A stretch of 10,794 nt of DNA from the NCBI GenBank assembly GCA_945869245.1, contig CAMBOY010000087.1, forward strand, positions 1 through 10,794, in the 5' to 3' direction. Under the pieces are notes generated by a model. It saw only the letters and a program-made list of their open reading frames with translations, was not told where the DNA came from and searched no databases. This DNA is from Hydrogenophaga intermedia (lineage in GTDB: Bacteria > Pseudomonadota > Gammaproteobacteria > Burkholderiales > Burkholderiaceae_C). A program made the translations under genes and the position numbers. Below are positions 1 to 5,668 of this stretch, in pieces (position 1 is the first letter of the stretch; every line of letters starts with the position of its first letter).

Positions 1-152
1 AGCGCAGCAGCCTCATTGAAGTGAGCCAAGCCGGCGCCCAGCCCCTGGGCCGCATCGCCGCTGAGCTGGCCTATGGCGAAGGCCTGCAGGCCCACGCCCG
101 CGCCGCCGAGCTGCGCCTGAACCCGGTGCCCCCAATGCGAGAGCCGACATGA
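1..152 (+). CDS. hisD: Histidinol dehydrogenase, C-terminal end (partial)
   Basis: This is the last 49 residues of HisD; the rest lies outside the window. The reading frame starts with the codon at base 3 and ends with TGA at 150-152. The segment SLIEVSQAGAQPLGRIAAEL followed by AYGEGLQAHARAAELRL matches the conserved C-terminal end of HisD, where GEGL-AHARAAE is the family signature. HisD is a zinc enzyme that oxidises L-histidinol to L-histidine in two NAD-dependent steps in the cytoplasm. The stop overlaps the hisC start in an ATGA (149-152), which points to translational coupling. A short tail of about 10 residues (NPVPPMREPT) follows the conserved part. Identity rests on the motif and on the his gene neighbours. 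Confidence 0.9.
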   Translation, partial: RSSLIEVSQAGAQPLGRIAAELAYGEGLQAHARAAELRLNPVPPMREPT

Positions 153-1231
153 GCGTGAACCCGACCCTGATGCAACGCATCCGCCAGGACGTGCAGTCCA
201 TGCACGCCTACGCCATCCAGGACTCGGCCGGCATGCTCAAGCTCGACGCGATGGAAAACCCCTTCAGCCTGCCGCCCGAGCTGCAGCAGGCCTTGGGTGA
301 GCGCTTGGGCCGGCTCGCGCTCAACCGCTACCCCGACGGTCGGGTCAACGATTTGCGCGCCGCACTCGCGCACCACGCCGGCATGCCCGCCGGCCACGAC
401 ATCATGCTGGGCAACGGCTCGGACGAGCTGATTTCTCTGCTCGCCATGGCCTGTGACGTGCCCGGCGCATCCATCCTGGCCCCCGTGCCTGGCTTTGTGA
501 TGTACGCCATGAGCGCGCAACTGCAGGGCCTGGCCTTCCACGGCGTGCCGCTGACCGCCGACTTTGCACTCGACGAAGCCGCCATGCTCGCGGCGATTGC
601 CCAGCACCGCCCGTCCGTCGTGTACCTGGCCTACCCGAACAACCCCACCGGCAACCTGTGGGACGACGCGGTGATCGACAAGATCGTCCAAGCCCAGGGC
701 GCCCAAGGCGGCTTGGTGGTCATGGACGAGGCCTACCAGCCCTTTGCCAGCCGCAGCTACATCGACCGCCTCGCGAAGCATGAGCATGTGCTGCTCATGC
801 GCACGCTCTCCAAGTTCGGCCTGGCCGGTGTGCGGCTGGGCTACATGATCGGCCCCCAGGCGCTGATTGCCGAGATCGACAAGGTGCGCCCGCCCTACAA
901 CATCAGCGTGCTCAACTACGAGTGCGCACTGTTCGCGCTGGAGCATGCCGATGTGTTCGCGCAGCAGGCCGCCACCCTGCGCGCAGAGCGCACCCGTTTG
1001 TTGCAAGCGCTGGCGGCTCTGCCCGGCGTGCAAGCCTTCCCCAGCGAGGCCAACATGATTCTGGTGCGTGTGCCCGATGCGGCCAAAGCCTTTGACGGGC
1101 TCAAGGCGCACCAGGTGTTGGTCAAGAACATTTCTAAAATGCACCCATTGCTGGCCAACTGCCTGCGCCTGACGGTGGGCACACCCGCCGACAACGACCA
1201 ACTGCTTGCCGCACTGAAAGTCTCGCTATGA
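149..1231 (+). CDS. hisC: Histidinol-phosphate aminotransferase
   Basis: The 360-residue product is a fold-type I, PLP-dependent aminotransferase of normal length for HisC. It converts imidazole-acetol phosphate and glutamate to histidinol phosphate and 2-oxoglutarate, the seventh step of histidine synthesis. Visible motifs are GNGSDELI (88-95), AYPNNPTGN (161-169), MDEAY (192-196, with the Asp that binds the PLP ring nitrogen) and TLSKFGLAGVRLGY (219-232). In the last motif Lys222 is the expected Schiff-base lysine and Arg229 is a phosphate ligand. The C-terminal CLRLTVGTP carries the substrate carboxylate-binding Arg. The ATG overlaps the hisD stop by 4 nt and the TGA overlaps the hisB ATG by 4 nt, so translation is probably coupled across three genes. 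The identification is firm. Confidence 0.97.
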   Translation: MSVNPTLMQRIRQDVQSMHAYAIQDSAGMLKLDAMENPFSLPPELQQALGERLGRLALNRYPDGRVNDLRAALAHHAGMPAGHDIMLGNGSDELISLLAMACDVPGASILAPVPGFVMYAMSAQLQGLAFHGVPLTADFALDEAAMLAAIAQHRPSVVYLAYPNNPTGNLWDDAVIDKIVQAQGAQGGLVVMDEAYQPFASRSYIDRLAKHEHVLLMRTLSKFGLAGVRLGYMIGPQALIAEIDKVRPPYNISVLNYECALFALEHADVFAQQAATLRAERTRLLQALAALPGVQAFPSEANMILVRVPDAAKAFDGLKAHQVLVKNISKMHPLLANCLRLTVGTPADNDQLLAALKVSL

Positions 1232-1830
1232 GCCCAGTCCTGAACCGCACCGCCGACGTCACCCGCCAAACCGCCGAGACGAACATCCGCGTGGCCGTCA
1301 ACCTTGACGGCACCGGCCAGTCCCAGCTGTCCACCGGCATCGGTTTTCTGGACCACATGATCGATCAGATCGCCCGCCACGGCCTGATCGACCTCGACAT
1401 CCAGTGCGAAGGCGACCTGCACATCGACGGCCACCACACGGTCGAAGACATCGGCATCACCCTGGGTCAGGCCTTTGCCAAAGCCGTGGGCGACAAAAAA
1501 GGCATTCGCCGCTACGGCCACGCCTATGTGCCGCTGGACGAAGCCCTGAGCCGTGTCGTCATCGACTTCAGCGGCCGCCCCGGCCTACACATGGACGTGA
1601 GCTTCACCGCCGGCATGATCGGCGCGCTCGACACCCAGTTGGTGTTTGAATTCTTCCAAGGCTTTGTGAACCACGCCGGTGTGACGCTGCACATCGACAA
1701 CCTCAAAGGCCACAACGCCCACCACCAGTGCGAAACCATTTTCAAGGCCTTTGCCCGCGCCCTGCGCGCCGCGCTGGAACTCGACCCGCGCTCGGCCGGC
1801 GTCATCCCGTCCACCAAAGGCTCTTTGTGA
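1228..1830 (+). CDS. hisB: Imidazoleglycerol-phosphate dehydratase
   Basis: The 200-residue product is the monofunctional form of HisB, without the N-terminal histidinol-phosphatase domain found in enterobacteria. It dehydrates imidazole-glycerol phosphate to imidazole-acetol phosphate using a dinuclear Mn centre in a 24-mer. The metal-binding motifs are plain: GIGFLDHMIDQIARHG (37-52), HIDGHHTVEDIGI (66-78, with HHxxxE) and NAHHQCETIFKAFARAL (163-179, with HHxxE). The ATG overlaps the hisC stop and the TGA at 1828-1830 lies 10 nt before hisH. Histidinol-phosphate phosphatase must come from another gene, which is not in this window. This is a normal, intact gene. Confidence 0.98.
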   Translation: MSPVLNRTADVTRQTAETNIRVAVNLDGTGQSQLSTGIGFLDHMIDQIARHGLIDLDIQCEGDLHIDGHHTVEDIGITLGQAFAKAVGDKKGIRRYGHAYVPLDEALSRVVIDFSGRPGLHMDVSFTAGMIGALDTQLVFEFFQGFVNHAGVTLHIDNLKGHNAHHQCETIFKAFARALRAALELDPRSAGVIPSTKGSL

Positions 1831-1840
1831 AGGTGCGCCC

Positions 1841-2503
1841 ATGAGCCCACACACCGTCGCCGTGGTGGACTACGGCAGTGGCAATCTGCGCTCGGTGTCG
1901 CAAGCGGTGGTGCACGCCGCCGTCGGCACCGATGTGCGGGTGGTGGTCACCCAGTCGGCCCAAGCGGTGCGCGACGCCCACCGCGTGGTGCTGCCCGGCC
2001 AAGGGCACATCGCCGACTGCATGCGCGAACTCGCGGCCTCGGGCCTGCAAGACGCGGTGCTGCACGCCGCCGCGCACAAGCCCTTGTTTGGCGTGTGTGT
2101 GGGCATGCAAATGCTGCTGACCCACAGCGAAGAGGGCGACACCCCGGGCCTGAATCTGCTGCCTGGCGAGGTGAAGCGCTTTGACCTGGCCGGCCGCACC
2201 CAGCCCGATGGCAGCCGCTACAAAGTGCCCCAAATGGGCTGGAACCGCGTGTTCCACGCCCTGGGCGACGGCCCCTCGCACCCGGTGTGGGCCGGTGTGG
2301 CCGACGGCGCGTATTTCTATTTTGTGCACAGCTTCTACGCCAGCCCCGCCAACGCCGCCCATGTGGCCGGGCAAACCGATTACGGCGGGCGCTTTGCCTG
2401 CGCGCTGGCCCGCGATAACATCTTTGCTACCCAGTTTCACCCCGAAAAAAGCGCCGACCAAGGCCTGGCGCTGTATCGGAACTTTCTCACCTGGAACCCT
2501 TAA
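1841..2503 (+). CDS. hisH: Imidazole glycerol phosphate synthase, glutaminase subunit
   Basis: HisH is a class I glutamine amidotransferase that makes ammonia from glutamine and channels it to HisF, forming imidazole-glycerol phosphate and AICAR. The 220-residue product shows the triad: nucleophile Cys86 in FGVCVGMQML, and His200 and Glu202 in TQFHPEKS. The N-terminal VAVVDYGSGNLRSV is typical. The oxyanion-strand motif reads LPGQGHIADCM rather than the more usual PGVGAF form. I chose the ATG at 1841 because the protein then begins just before the conserved VVDYG strand and an AAGGTG lies about 6 nt upstream. The open frame extends back to 1751 inside hisB, but that extension has no family counterpart. 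hisA starts 23 nt downstream, and the partner subunit hisF is two genes further on. Confidence 0.97.
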   Translation: MSPHTVAVVDYGSGNLRSVSQAVVHAAVGTDVRVVVTQSAQAVRDAHRVVLPGQGHIADCMRELAASGLQDAVLHAAAHKPLFGVCVGMQMLLTHSEEGDTPGLNLLPGEVKRFDLAGRTQPDGSRYKVPQMGWNRVFHALGDGPSHPVWAGVADGAYFYFVHSFYASPANAAHVAGQTDYGGRFACALARDNIFATQFHPEKSADQGLALYRNFLTWNP

Positions 2504-2526
2504 GACGCCTTTGTGCGCCATTCACC

Positions 2527-3267
2527 ATGCTGCTGATTCCCGCCATTGATCTCAAAGACGGCCAGTGTGTTCGCCTCAAGCAAGGCGATATGGACCAATC
2601 CACCGTGTTTGGTGAAGACCCGGCCGCCATGGCCCGCAACTGGGTCAACAAAGGCGCGCGCCGCGTGCACCTGGTGGACCTCAACGGTGCCTTCGCAGGC
2701 AAGCCCAAAAACGAGGCCGCCATCCGCGCCATCCTCAAAGAAGTGGGCCACGAAGTCGATGTGCAGCTCGGCGGCGGCATTCGCGATCTCGACACCATCG
2801 AGCGCTATCTGGACGCCGGCTTGCGCTACGTGATCATCGGCACCGCTGCGGTCAAGAACCCCGGCTTTTTGCAAGACGCCTGCACCGCCTTTGGCGGCCA
2901 CATCATCGTCGGGCTCGATGCCAAAGATGGCAAAGTCGCCACCGACGGCTGGAGCAAGCTCACCGGCCACGAAGTGGTCGACCTCGGCAAAAAATTCGAA
3001 GACTACGGCGTCGAATCCATCATCTACACCGACATTGGCCGCGACGGCATGCTCAGCGGCATCAACATCGACGCCACCGTCAAGCTGGCGCAAGCGCTGT
3101 CGATCCCGGTCATCGCCTCGGGTGGCTTGTCCAATATGGACGACATCCGCGCCTTGTGCGCCGTCGAGAGCGAAGGTGTGGAGGGCGTGATCTGCGGCCG
3201 CTCCATCTACAGCGGCGACCTGGACTTTGAAGCCGCCCAACAACTTGCCGACGAACTCAACGGCTGA
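2527..3267 (+). CDS. hisA: Phosphoribosylformimino-5-aminoimidazole carboxamide ribotide isomerase
   Basis: HisA is a TIM-barrel isomerase that performs an Amadori rearrangement of ProFAR to PRFAR, the substrate of HisF/HisH. The 246-residue product has the expected length and the two half-barrel phosphate motifs. General acid/base residues are Asp8 in LLIPAIDLKDG and Asp131 in VGLDAKDG; Thr168-Asp169 lies in YTDIGRDG. Phosphate loops are LGGGIRD (81-87) and IASGGLSN. The N-terminal Ile-Pro-Ala-Ile-Asp distinguishes it from HisF, which has Ile-Pro-Cys-Leu-Asp. The gene is intact and co-directional with its neighbours. The next gene begins 12 nt after its stop. Confidence 0.98.
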   Translation: MLLIPAIDLKDGQCVRLKQGDMDQSTVFGEDPAAMARNWVNKGARRVHLVDLNGAFAGKPKNEAAIRAILKEVGHEVDVQLGGGIRDLDTIERYLDAGLRYVIIGTAAVKNPGFLQDACTAFGGHIIVGLDAKDGKVATDGWSKLTGHEVVDLGKKFEDYGVESIIYTDIGRDGMLSGINIDATVKLAQALSIPVIASGGLSNMDDIRALCAVESEGVEGVICGRSIYSGDLDFEAAQQLADELNG

Positions 3268-3279
3268 GCACAGCGCGCC

Positions 3280-4101
3280 ATGCAGCAGGCGCACACACTC
3301 GGCGACCTGACTTGCCACCGCCTCACATTGCCCAACGGCGACAGCGCGCTGGTGGCCGACTGGGGCGCCCATGTGCTGTCGTGGACGGTGCAGGGCACTG
3401 AGCAGCTTTACCTGAGCCCCACCGCGCTGCTGGACGGCCAAGCCGCCATTCGCGGCGGTGTGCCGGTGTGCTGGCCCCAGTTTGCCGAGCGGGGGCCGGG
3501 CACCAAACACGGCTGGGCGCGCCAGCGCCTGTGGTCGCCCGACGCCCCGCACCACGGCGGTGTCACCCTCTCGCAAACCTGGCGCTTGCAGCACAGCGCC
3601 GACGCCAGCGCGCCCGCGCACAGCCTGGCGCTGACCGTGTCCTTGTCGCCCGGTGCGCTGCACATCGGGCTGCAGGTCGCGTCGCAAGCCACAGCGCCCT
3701 GGGCCGCCACCGGCGCCCTGCACACCTACCTGCGGCTGGCTGATGTGCAGCACGCCCGCCTGGGCGGCTGGGGCGCCGATGCGCCGGGCTGGGACTCGGT
3801 GGCCAAAACCCCCAACCACCCGCCCGCCGACGGCTGTGTGGTCGGTGAAATTGACCGCATCGACCCGTGTGGCGGGCCGCTCACGCTCAGCGACGGCCCA
3901 CGGCGCCTGCGCATCACCCAAGGCGGCTGGTCCGACACTGTGGTCTGGAACCCCGGCCCCGCCAAATGCGCGGCCCTTCCCGATATGCCCGCTGGCGACG
4001 AGCGCCACATGGTGTGTGTGGAAGCGGCCCAGGCCCTGCAGCCGCTCACCCTGGCGCCCGGTGCGCGCTGGGCCGGCTGGCAGCGCTTGCAGCTGCTGTG
4101 A
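3280..4101 (+). CDS. D-hexose-6-phosphate mutarotase-like protein (YeaD/aldose 1-epimerase superfamily)
   Basis: The 273-residue product belongs to the aldose-1-epimerase (galactose mutarotase) fold and most resembles the YeaD group, which interconverts anomers of hexose 6-phosphates. Diagnostic segments are IRGGVPVCWPQFAERG (57-72), KHGWARQRLW (76-85), TGALHTYLRLADV (144-156), VVWNPGPAKCAALPDMP (221-237) and HMVCVEAAQAL (243-253). By family analogy His148 and Glu248 are the acid/base pair, and His77 is another conserved site. The product looks cytoplasmic, with no signal peptide. It sits 12 nt after hisA and 39 nt before hisF, so it is probably co-transcribed with them, although sugar-phosphate mutarotation is not a known step of histidine synthesis. 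The exact substrate cannot be read from the sequence. Confidence 0.85.
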   Translation: MQQAHTLGDLTCHRLTLPNGDSALVADWGAHVLSWTVQGTEQLYLSPTALLDGQAAIRGGVPVCWPQFAERGPGTKHGWARQRLWSPDAPHHGGVTLSQTWRLQHSADASAPAHSLALTVSLSPGALHIGLQVASQATAPWAATGALHTYLRLADVQHARLGGWGADAPGWDSVAKTPNHPPADGCVVGEIDRIDPCGGPLTLSDGPRRLRITQGGWSDTVVWNPGPAKCAALPDMPAGDERHMVCVEAAQALQPLTLAPGARWAGWQRLQLL

Positions 4102-4140
4102 ACCACCGGGGGCCGCAGGCAATCCTGCGACAATCACCCC

Positions 4141-4941
4141 ATGCTAGCCAAACGCATCATTCCCTGTCTGGACGTGACCGGTGGTCGCGTGGTCAAAGGC
4201 GTCAACTTTATGGAGCTGCGCGACGCCGGTGACCCGGTGGAAATCGCCGCGCGTTACAACCAACAAGGCGCCGACGAACTGACCTTTCTGGACATCACCG
4301 CCACCAGCGACGGGCGCGACCTGATCCTGCCCATCATCGAAGCCGTGGCGTCACAAGTGTTCATTCCACTGACCGTCGGTGGCGGTGTGCGCACGGTGGA
4401 AGACGTGCGCCGCCTGCTCAACGCCGGCGCCGACAAAACCAGCTTCAACTCGGCCGCCATTGCCAACCCGAACGTCATCCGCGAAGCGTCCGACAAATAC
4501 GGCGCCCAGTGCATTGTGGTGGCCATCGACGCCAAACGCCGCAGCGCCGAAGACGAACAACGCTCCGGCGCCAACGGCCAGCCCGTGGGCCCCGGCTGGG
4601 ACGTGTACAGCCACGGCGGCCGCAAAAACGTGGGCCTGGACGCCGTGCGCTGGGCGGCCCAAATGGCCGACTACGGCGCGGGCGAAATTTTGCTCACCAG
4701 CATGGACCGCGACGGCACCAAAGCCGGCTTTGACCTGGCACTCACCCGCGCCGTGGCCGACGCGGTGGACGTGCCGGTGATCGCCTCGGGCGGTGTCGGC
4801 AACCTCGACCACCTGGCCGACGGCGTGCAGCAAGGCGGCGCCGACGCGGTGCTGGCCGCCAGCATCTTTCACTACGGCGAATACACCGTGGGGCAGGCCA
4901 AACAGCGCATGGCCGAGCGGGGCATCCCCGTCAGGTTATGA
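4141..4941 (+). CDS. hisF: Imidazole glycerol phosphate synthase, cyclase subunit
   Basis: HisF is the TIM-barrel cyclase that uses HisH-derived ammonia to convert PRFAR to imidazole-glycerol phosphate and AICAR, which links histidine and purine synthesis. The 266-residue product has the catalytic aspartates Asp11 (RIIPCLDVTGGRVVKG) and Asp130 (VVAIDAKR), phosphate loops TVGGGVRT and IASGGVGN, and the conserved DITATSDGRD and LLTSMDRDGTKAGFD segments. About 20 residues after Asp130 (SAEDEQRSGANGQPVGPG) form a hydrophilic insertion longer than in the shortest HisF proteins; the flanking strands are intact. No clear Shine-Dalgarno sequence precedes the ATG. The upstream TGCGACAAT at about 4126 resembles an extended -10, so a local promoter is possible but unproven. 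hisI and hisE, usual downstream partners, are not seen. Confidence 0.98.
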   Translation: MLAKRIIPCLDVTGGRVVKGVNFMELRDAGDPVEIAARYNQQGADELTFLDITATSDGRDLILPIIEAVASQVFIPLTVGGGVRTVEDVRRLLNAGADKTSFNSAAIANPNVIREASDKYGAQCIVVAIDAKRRSAEDEQRSGANGQPVGPGWDVYSHGGRKNVGLDAVRWAAQMADYGAGEILLTSMDRDGTKAGFDLALTRAVADAVDVPVIASGGVGNLDHLADGVQQGGADAVLAASIFHYGEYTVGQAKQRMAERGIPVRL

Positions 4942-4968
4942 ACAGCGCGCCGCAGCCGCGCACACCCC

Positions 4969-5370
4969 ATGCACGCCGACATCGCCGAACGCCGCCGCGT
5001 CTGGCTGGCTCTGTCGGACATGTTTCTGGACACCGACACGGCGCTGTCGCGCGCCTGGCGCGTGAGCGAGCTGGCCCGCTCGCCGTATTCCCTGGCCGAG
5101 CTGGAAGACATCTTGGTGCACGAGGTGTACCCAGTCTGCAGCGCCAATCTGCGCTCGGTGGCGGGCGAGTGGGCGGGCTTTGACGCCGACTGGTTAGAGC
5201 AACGCATCTTGGCGCTGACCGCGTTGGGCCAGCTGGCGCCGCTGGACGGTGCACCGTTGGCCCGAATGGCAGGCCACCCTGCAAGGGGTGCGGGCGCAGC
5301 GGTGAAAAAGCGCACCCGGGGCACGGTGGAACGAACCAGAGCGGACTTGTCTGTGACATCCACACCATGA
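4969..5370 (+). CDS. DUF7079-like small protein, C-terminus probably altered
   Basis: From the ATG at 4969 the frame encodes 133 residues. Residues 6-70 (ERRRVWLALSDMFLDTD, ARSPYSLAELEDIL, HEVYPVC, SVAGEWAGFDADWLEQRIL) match my memory of the DUF7079 family of uncharacterised cytoplasmic proteins of roughly 110-120 residues. Function is unknown. The start lies 27 nt after the hisF stop in the same frame, with no alternative start between them. The last third looks odd. After LAPLDGA, about 5250, the +1 frame reads HRWPEWQATLQGVRAQR and stops with TGA at 5303-5305, which looks like a natural end. The annotated frame instead runs on into insertion-sequence DNA to 5370. A one-base insertion near 5245-5260 would explain this. 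The family name is moderately sure; the frameshift is inference. Confidence 0.6.
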   Translation: MHADIAERRRVWLALSDMFLDTDTALSRAWRVSELARSPYSLAELEDILVHEVYPVCSANLRSVAGEWAGFDADWLEQRILALTALGQLAPLDGAPLARMAGHPARGAGAAVKKRTRGTVERTRADLSVTSTP

Positions 5371-5423
5371 ACAGCAAAGACGTTCTTGGCGAGATCGATT
5401 CCGATGGTGACAATGGTGGTCAT
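5306..5423 (-). pseudogene. IS110/IS1111 transposase, N-terminal remnant
   Basis: Reading down from the ATG at 5423, the protein begins MTTIVTIGIDLAKNVFAVHG and continues VDVTDKSALVRSTVPRVRF. This is the N-terminus of the IS110-type DEDD (RuvC-like) transposase; the Asp in IGIDLAK is the first catalytic acid. A full transposase of this family is over 300 residues, so only about a tenth remains. It lacks the other catalytic acids and the C-terminal serine domain. After the last recognisable codons the open frame continues antisense through the DUF7079-like gene, where it has no coding meaning. A purine-rich GGAAGGGGAAGACC lies just upstream of the ATG and could be its original ribosome binding site. 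Confidence 0.75.
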
Positions 5424-5542
5424 GGTCTTCCCCTTCCACACCACGAGTGAGTTGATGAGAGATCGCACTTCCCATCGTGGCACCTCGATGCCGTACACCG
5501 CAACTGCGCGGATCACCCGGGACGGGGAAGTCCCTTTCATTC
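5306..5542 (-). mobile_element. IS110/IS1111-family insertion sequence, 5' fragment
   Basis: This stretch is the left remnant of an insertion sequence read on the minus strand: about 117 nt of upstream non-coding DNA (5424-5540) and the first 39 or so codons of its transposase. One border lies at about 5306-5310, where transposase similarity stops next to the DUF7079-like gene. The other lies at the GTTAGGC of the following cassette. A small hairpin, GGGAC/GTCCC (5519-5534), sits near the cassette-side end. The other IS end is missing, so the element cannot move on its own. Some IS1111 relatives are known to target integron attC sites, which fits its place beside an integron core site. The exact IS and its borders need a comparison with ISfinder. 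Confidence 0.65.
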
Positions 5543-5554
5543 GTTAGGCATCAG
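5541..5554. repeat. Left copy of 14-bp inverted repeat bounding the ATPase-HNH module; contains integron core GTTAGGC
   Basis: The sequence TCGTTAGGCATCAG here is the exact reverse complement of CTGATGCCTAACGA at 8134-8147. It includes GTTAGGC (5543-5549), which fits the integron crossover consensus GTTRRRY. In an integrated cassette the first six bases (TTAGGC, 5544-5549) belong to the cassette and pair with the first box of its own attC, GCCTAAC. That is what is seen. The match extends five bases inward and two outward beyond the 7-base box, more than the core rule needs. Simple terminal inverted repeats of another element are therefore a possible alternative. Confidence 0.7.
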
Positions 5555-5668
5555 AGGTCGATCGCCGCATCCTCCTGCGCCCCGGGGAACTGCCCGGCTT
5601 CGATCTCCGTCCGGTAGACTCTGCGGAGCCCAGCCTCCAAACCAGTTCAACAACAGTCTGGCGACTCC
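5550..5668 (+). other. Cassette leader, non-coding
   Basis: This 119-nt segment lies between the integron core site and the ATPase start. I see no convincing -35/-10 pair and no strong Shine-Dalgarno before the ATG at 5669, where the upstream bases read CTGGCGACTCC. Expression may rely on read-through from upstream, possibly from the his operon, which has the same orientation, or from a promoter in the IS fragment. No small open frame with recognisable content was found. Confidence 0.4.

Noticed and set aside
71..1201. Long minus-strand open frame (376 codons) opposite hisC
   Set aside because: It is a GC-rich antisense shadow of a well-identified gene and has no recognisable domain.
1751..1840. 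Longer hisH start inside hisB
   Set aside because: It would add 30 residues with no HisH counterpart; the ATG at 1841 has a ribosome site and the conserved N-terminus.
2500..4137. Minus-strand open frame of 545 codons across hisA and the mutarotase gene
   Set aside because: Rich in Gly, Ala, His, Val and Gln as expected from reading GC-rich genes backwards. The + strand genes are certain, so this is not a gene.
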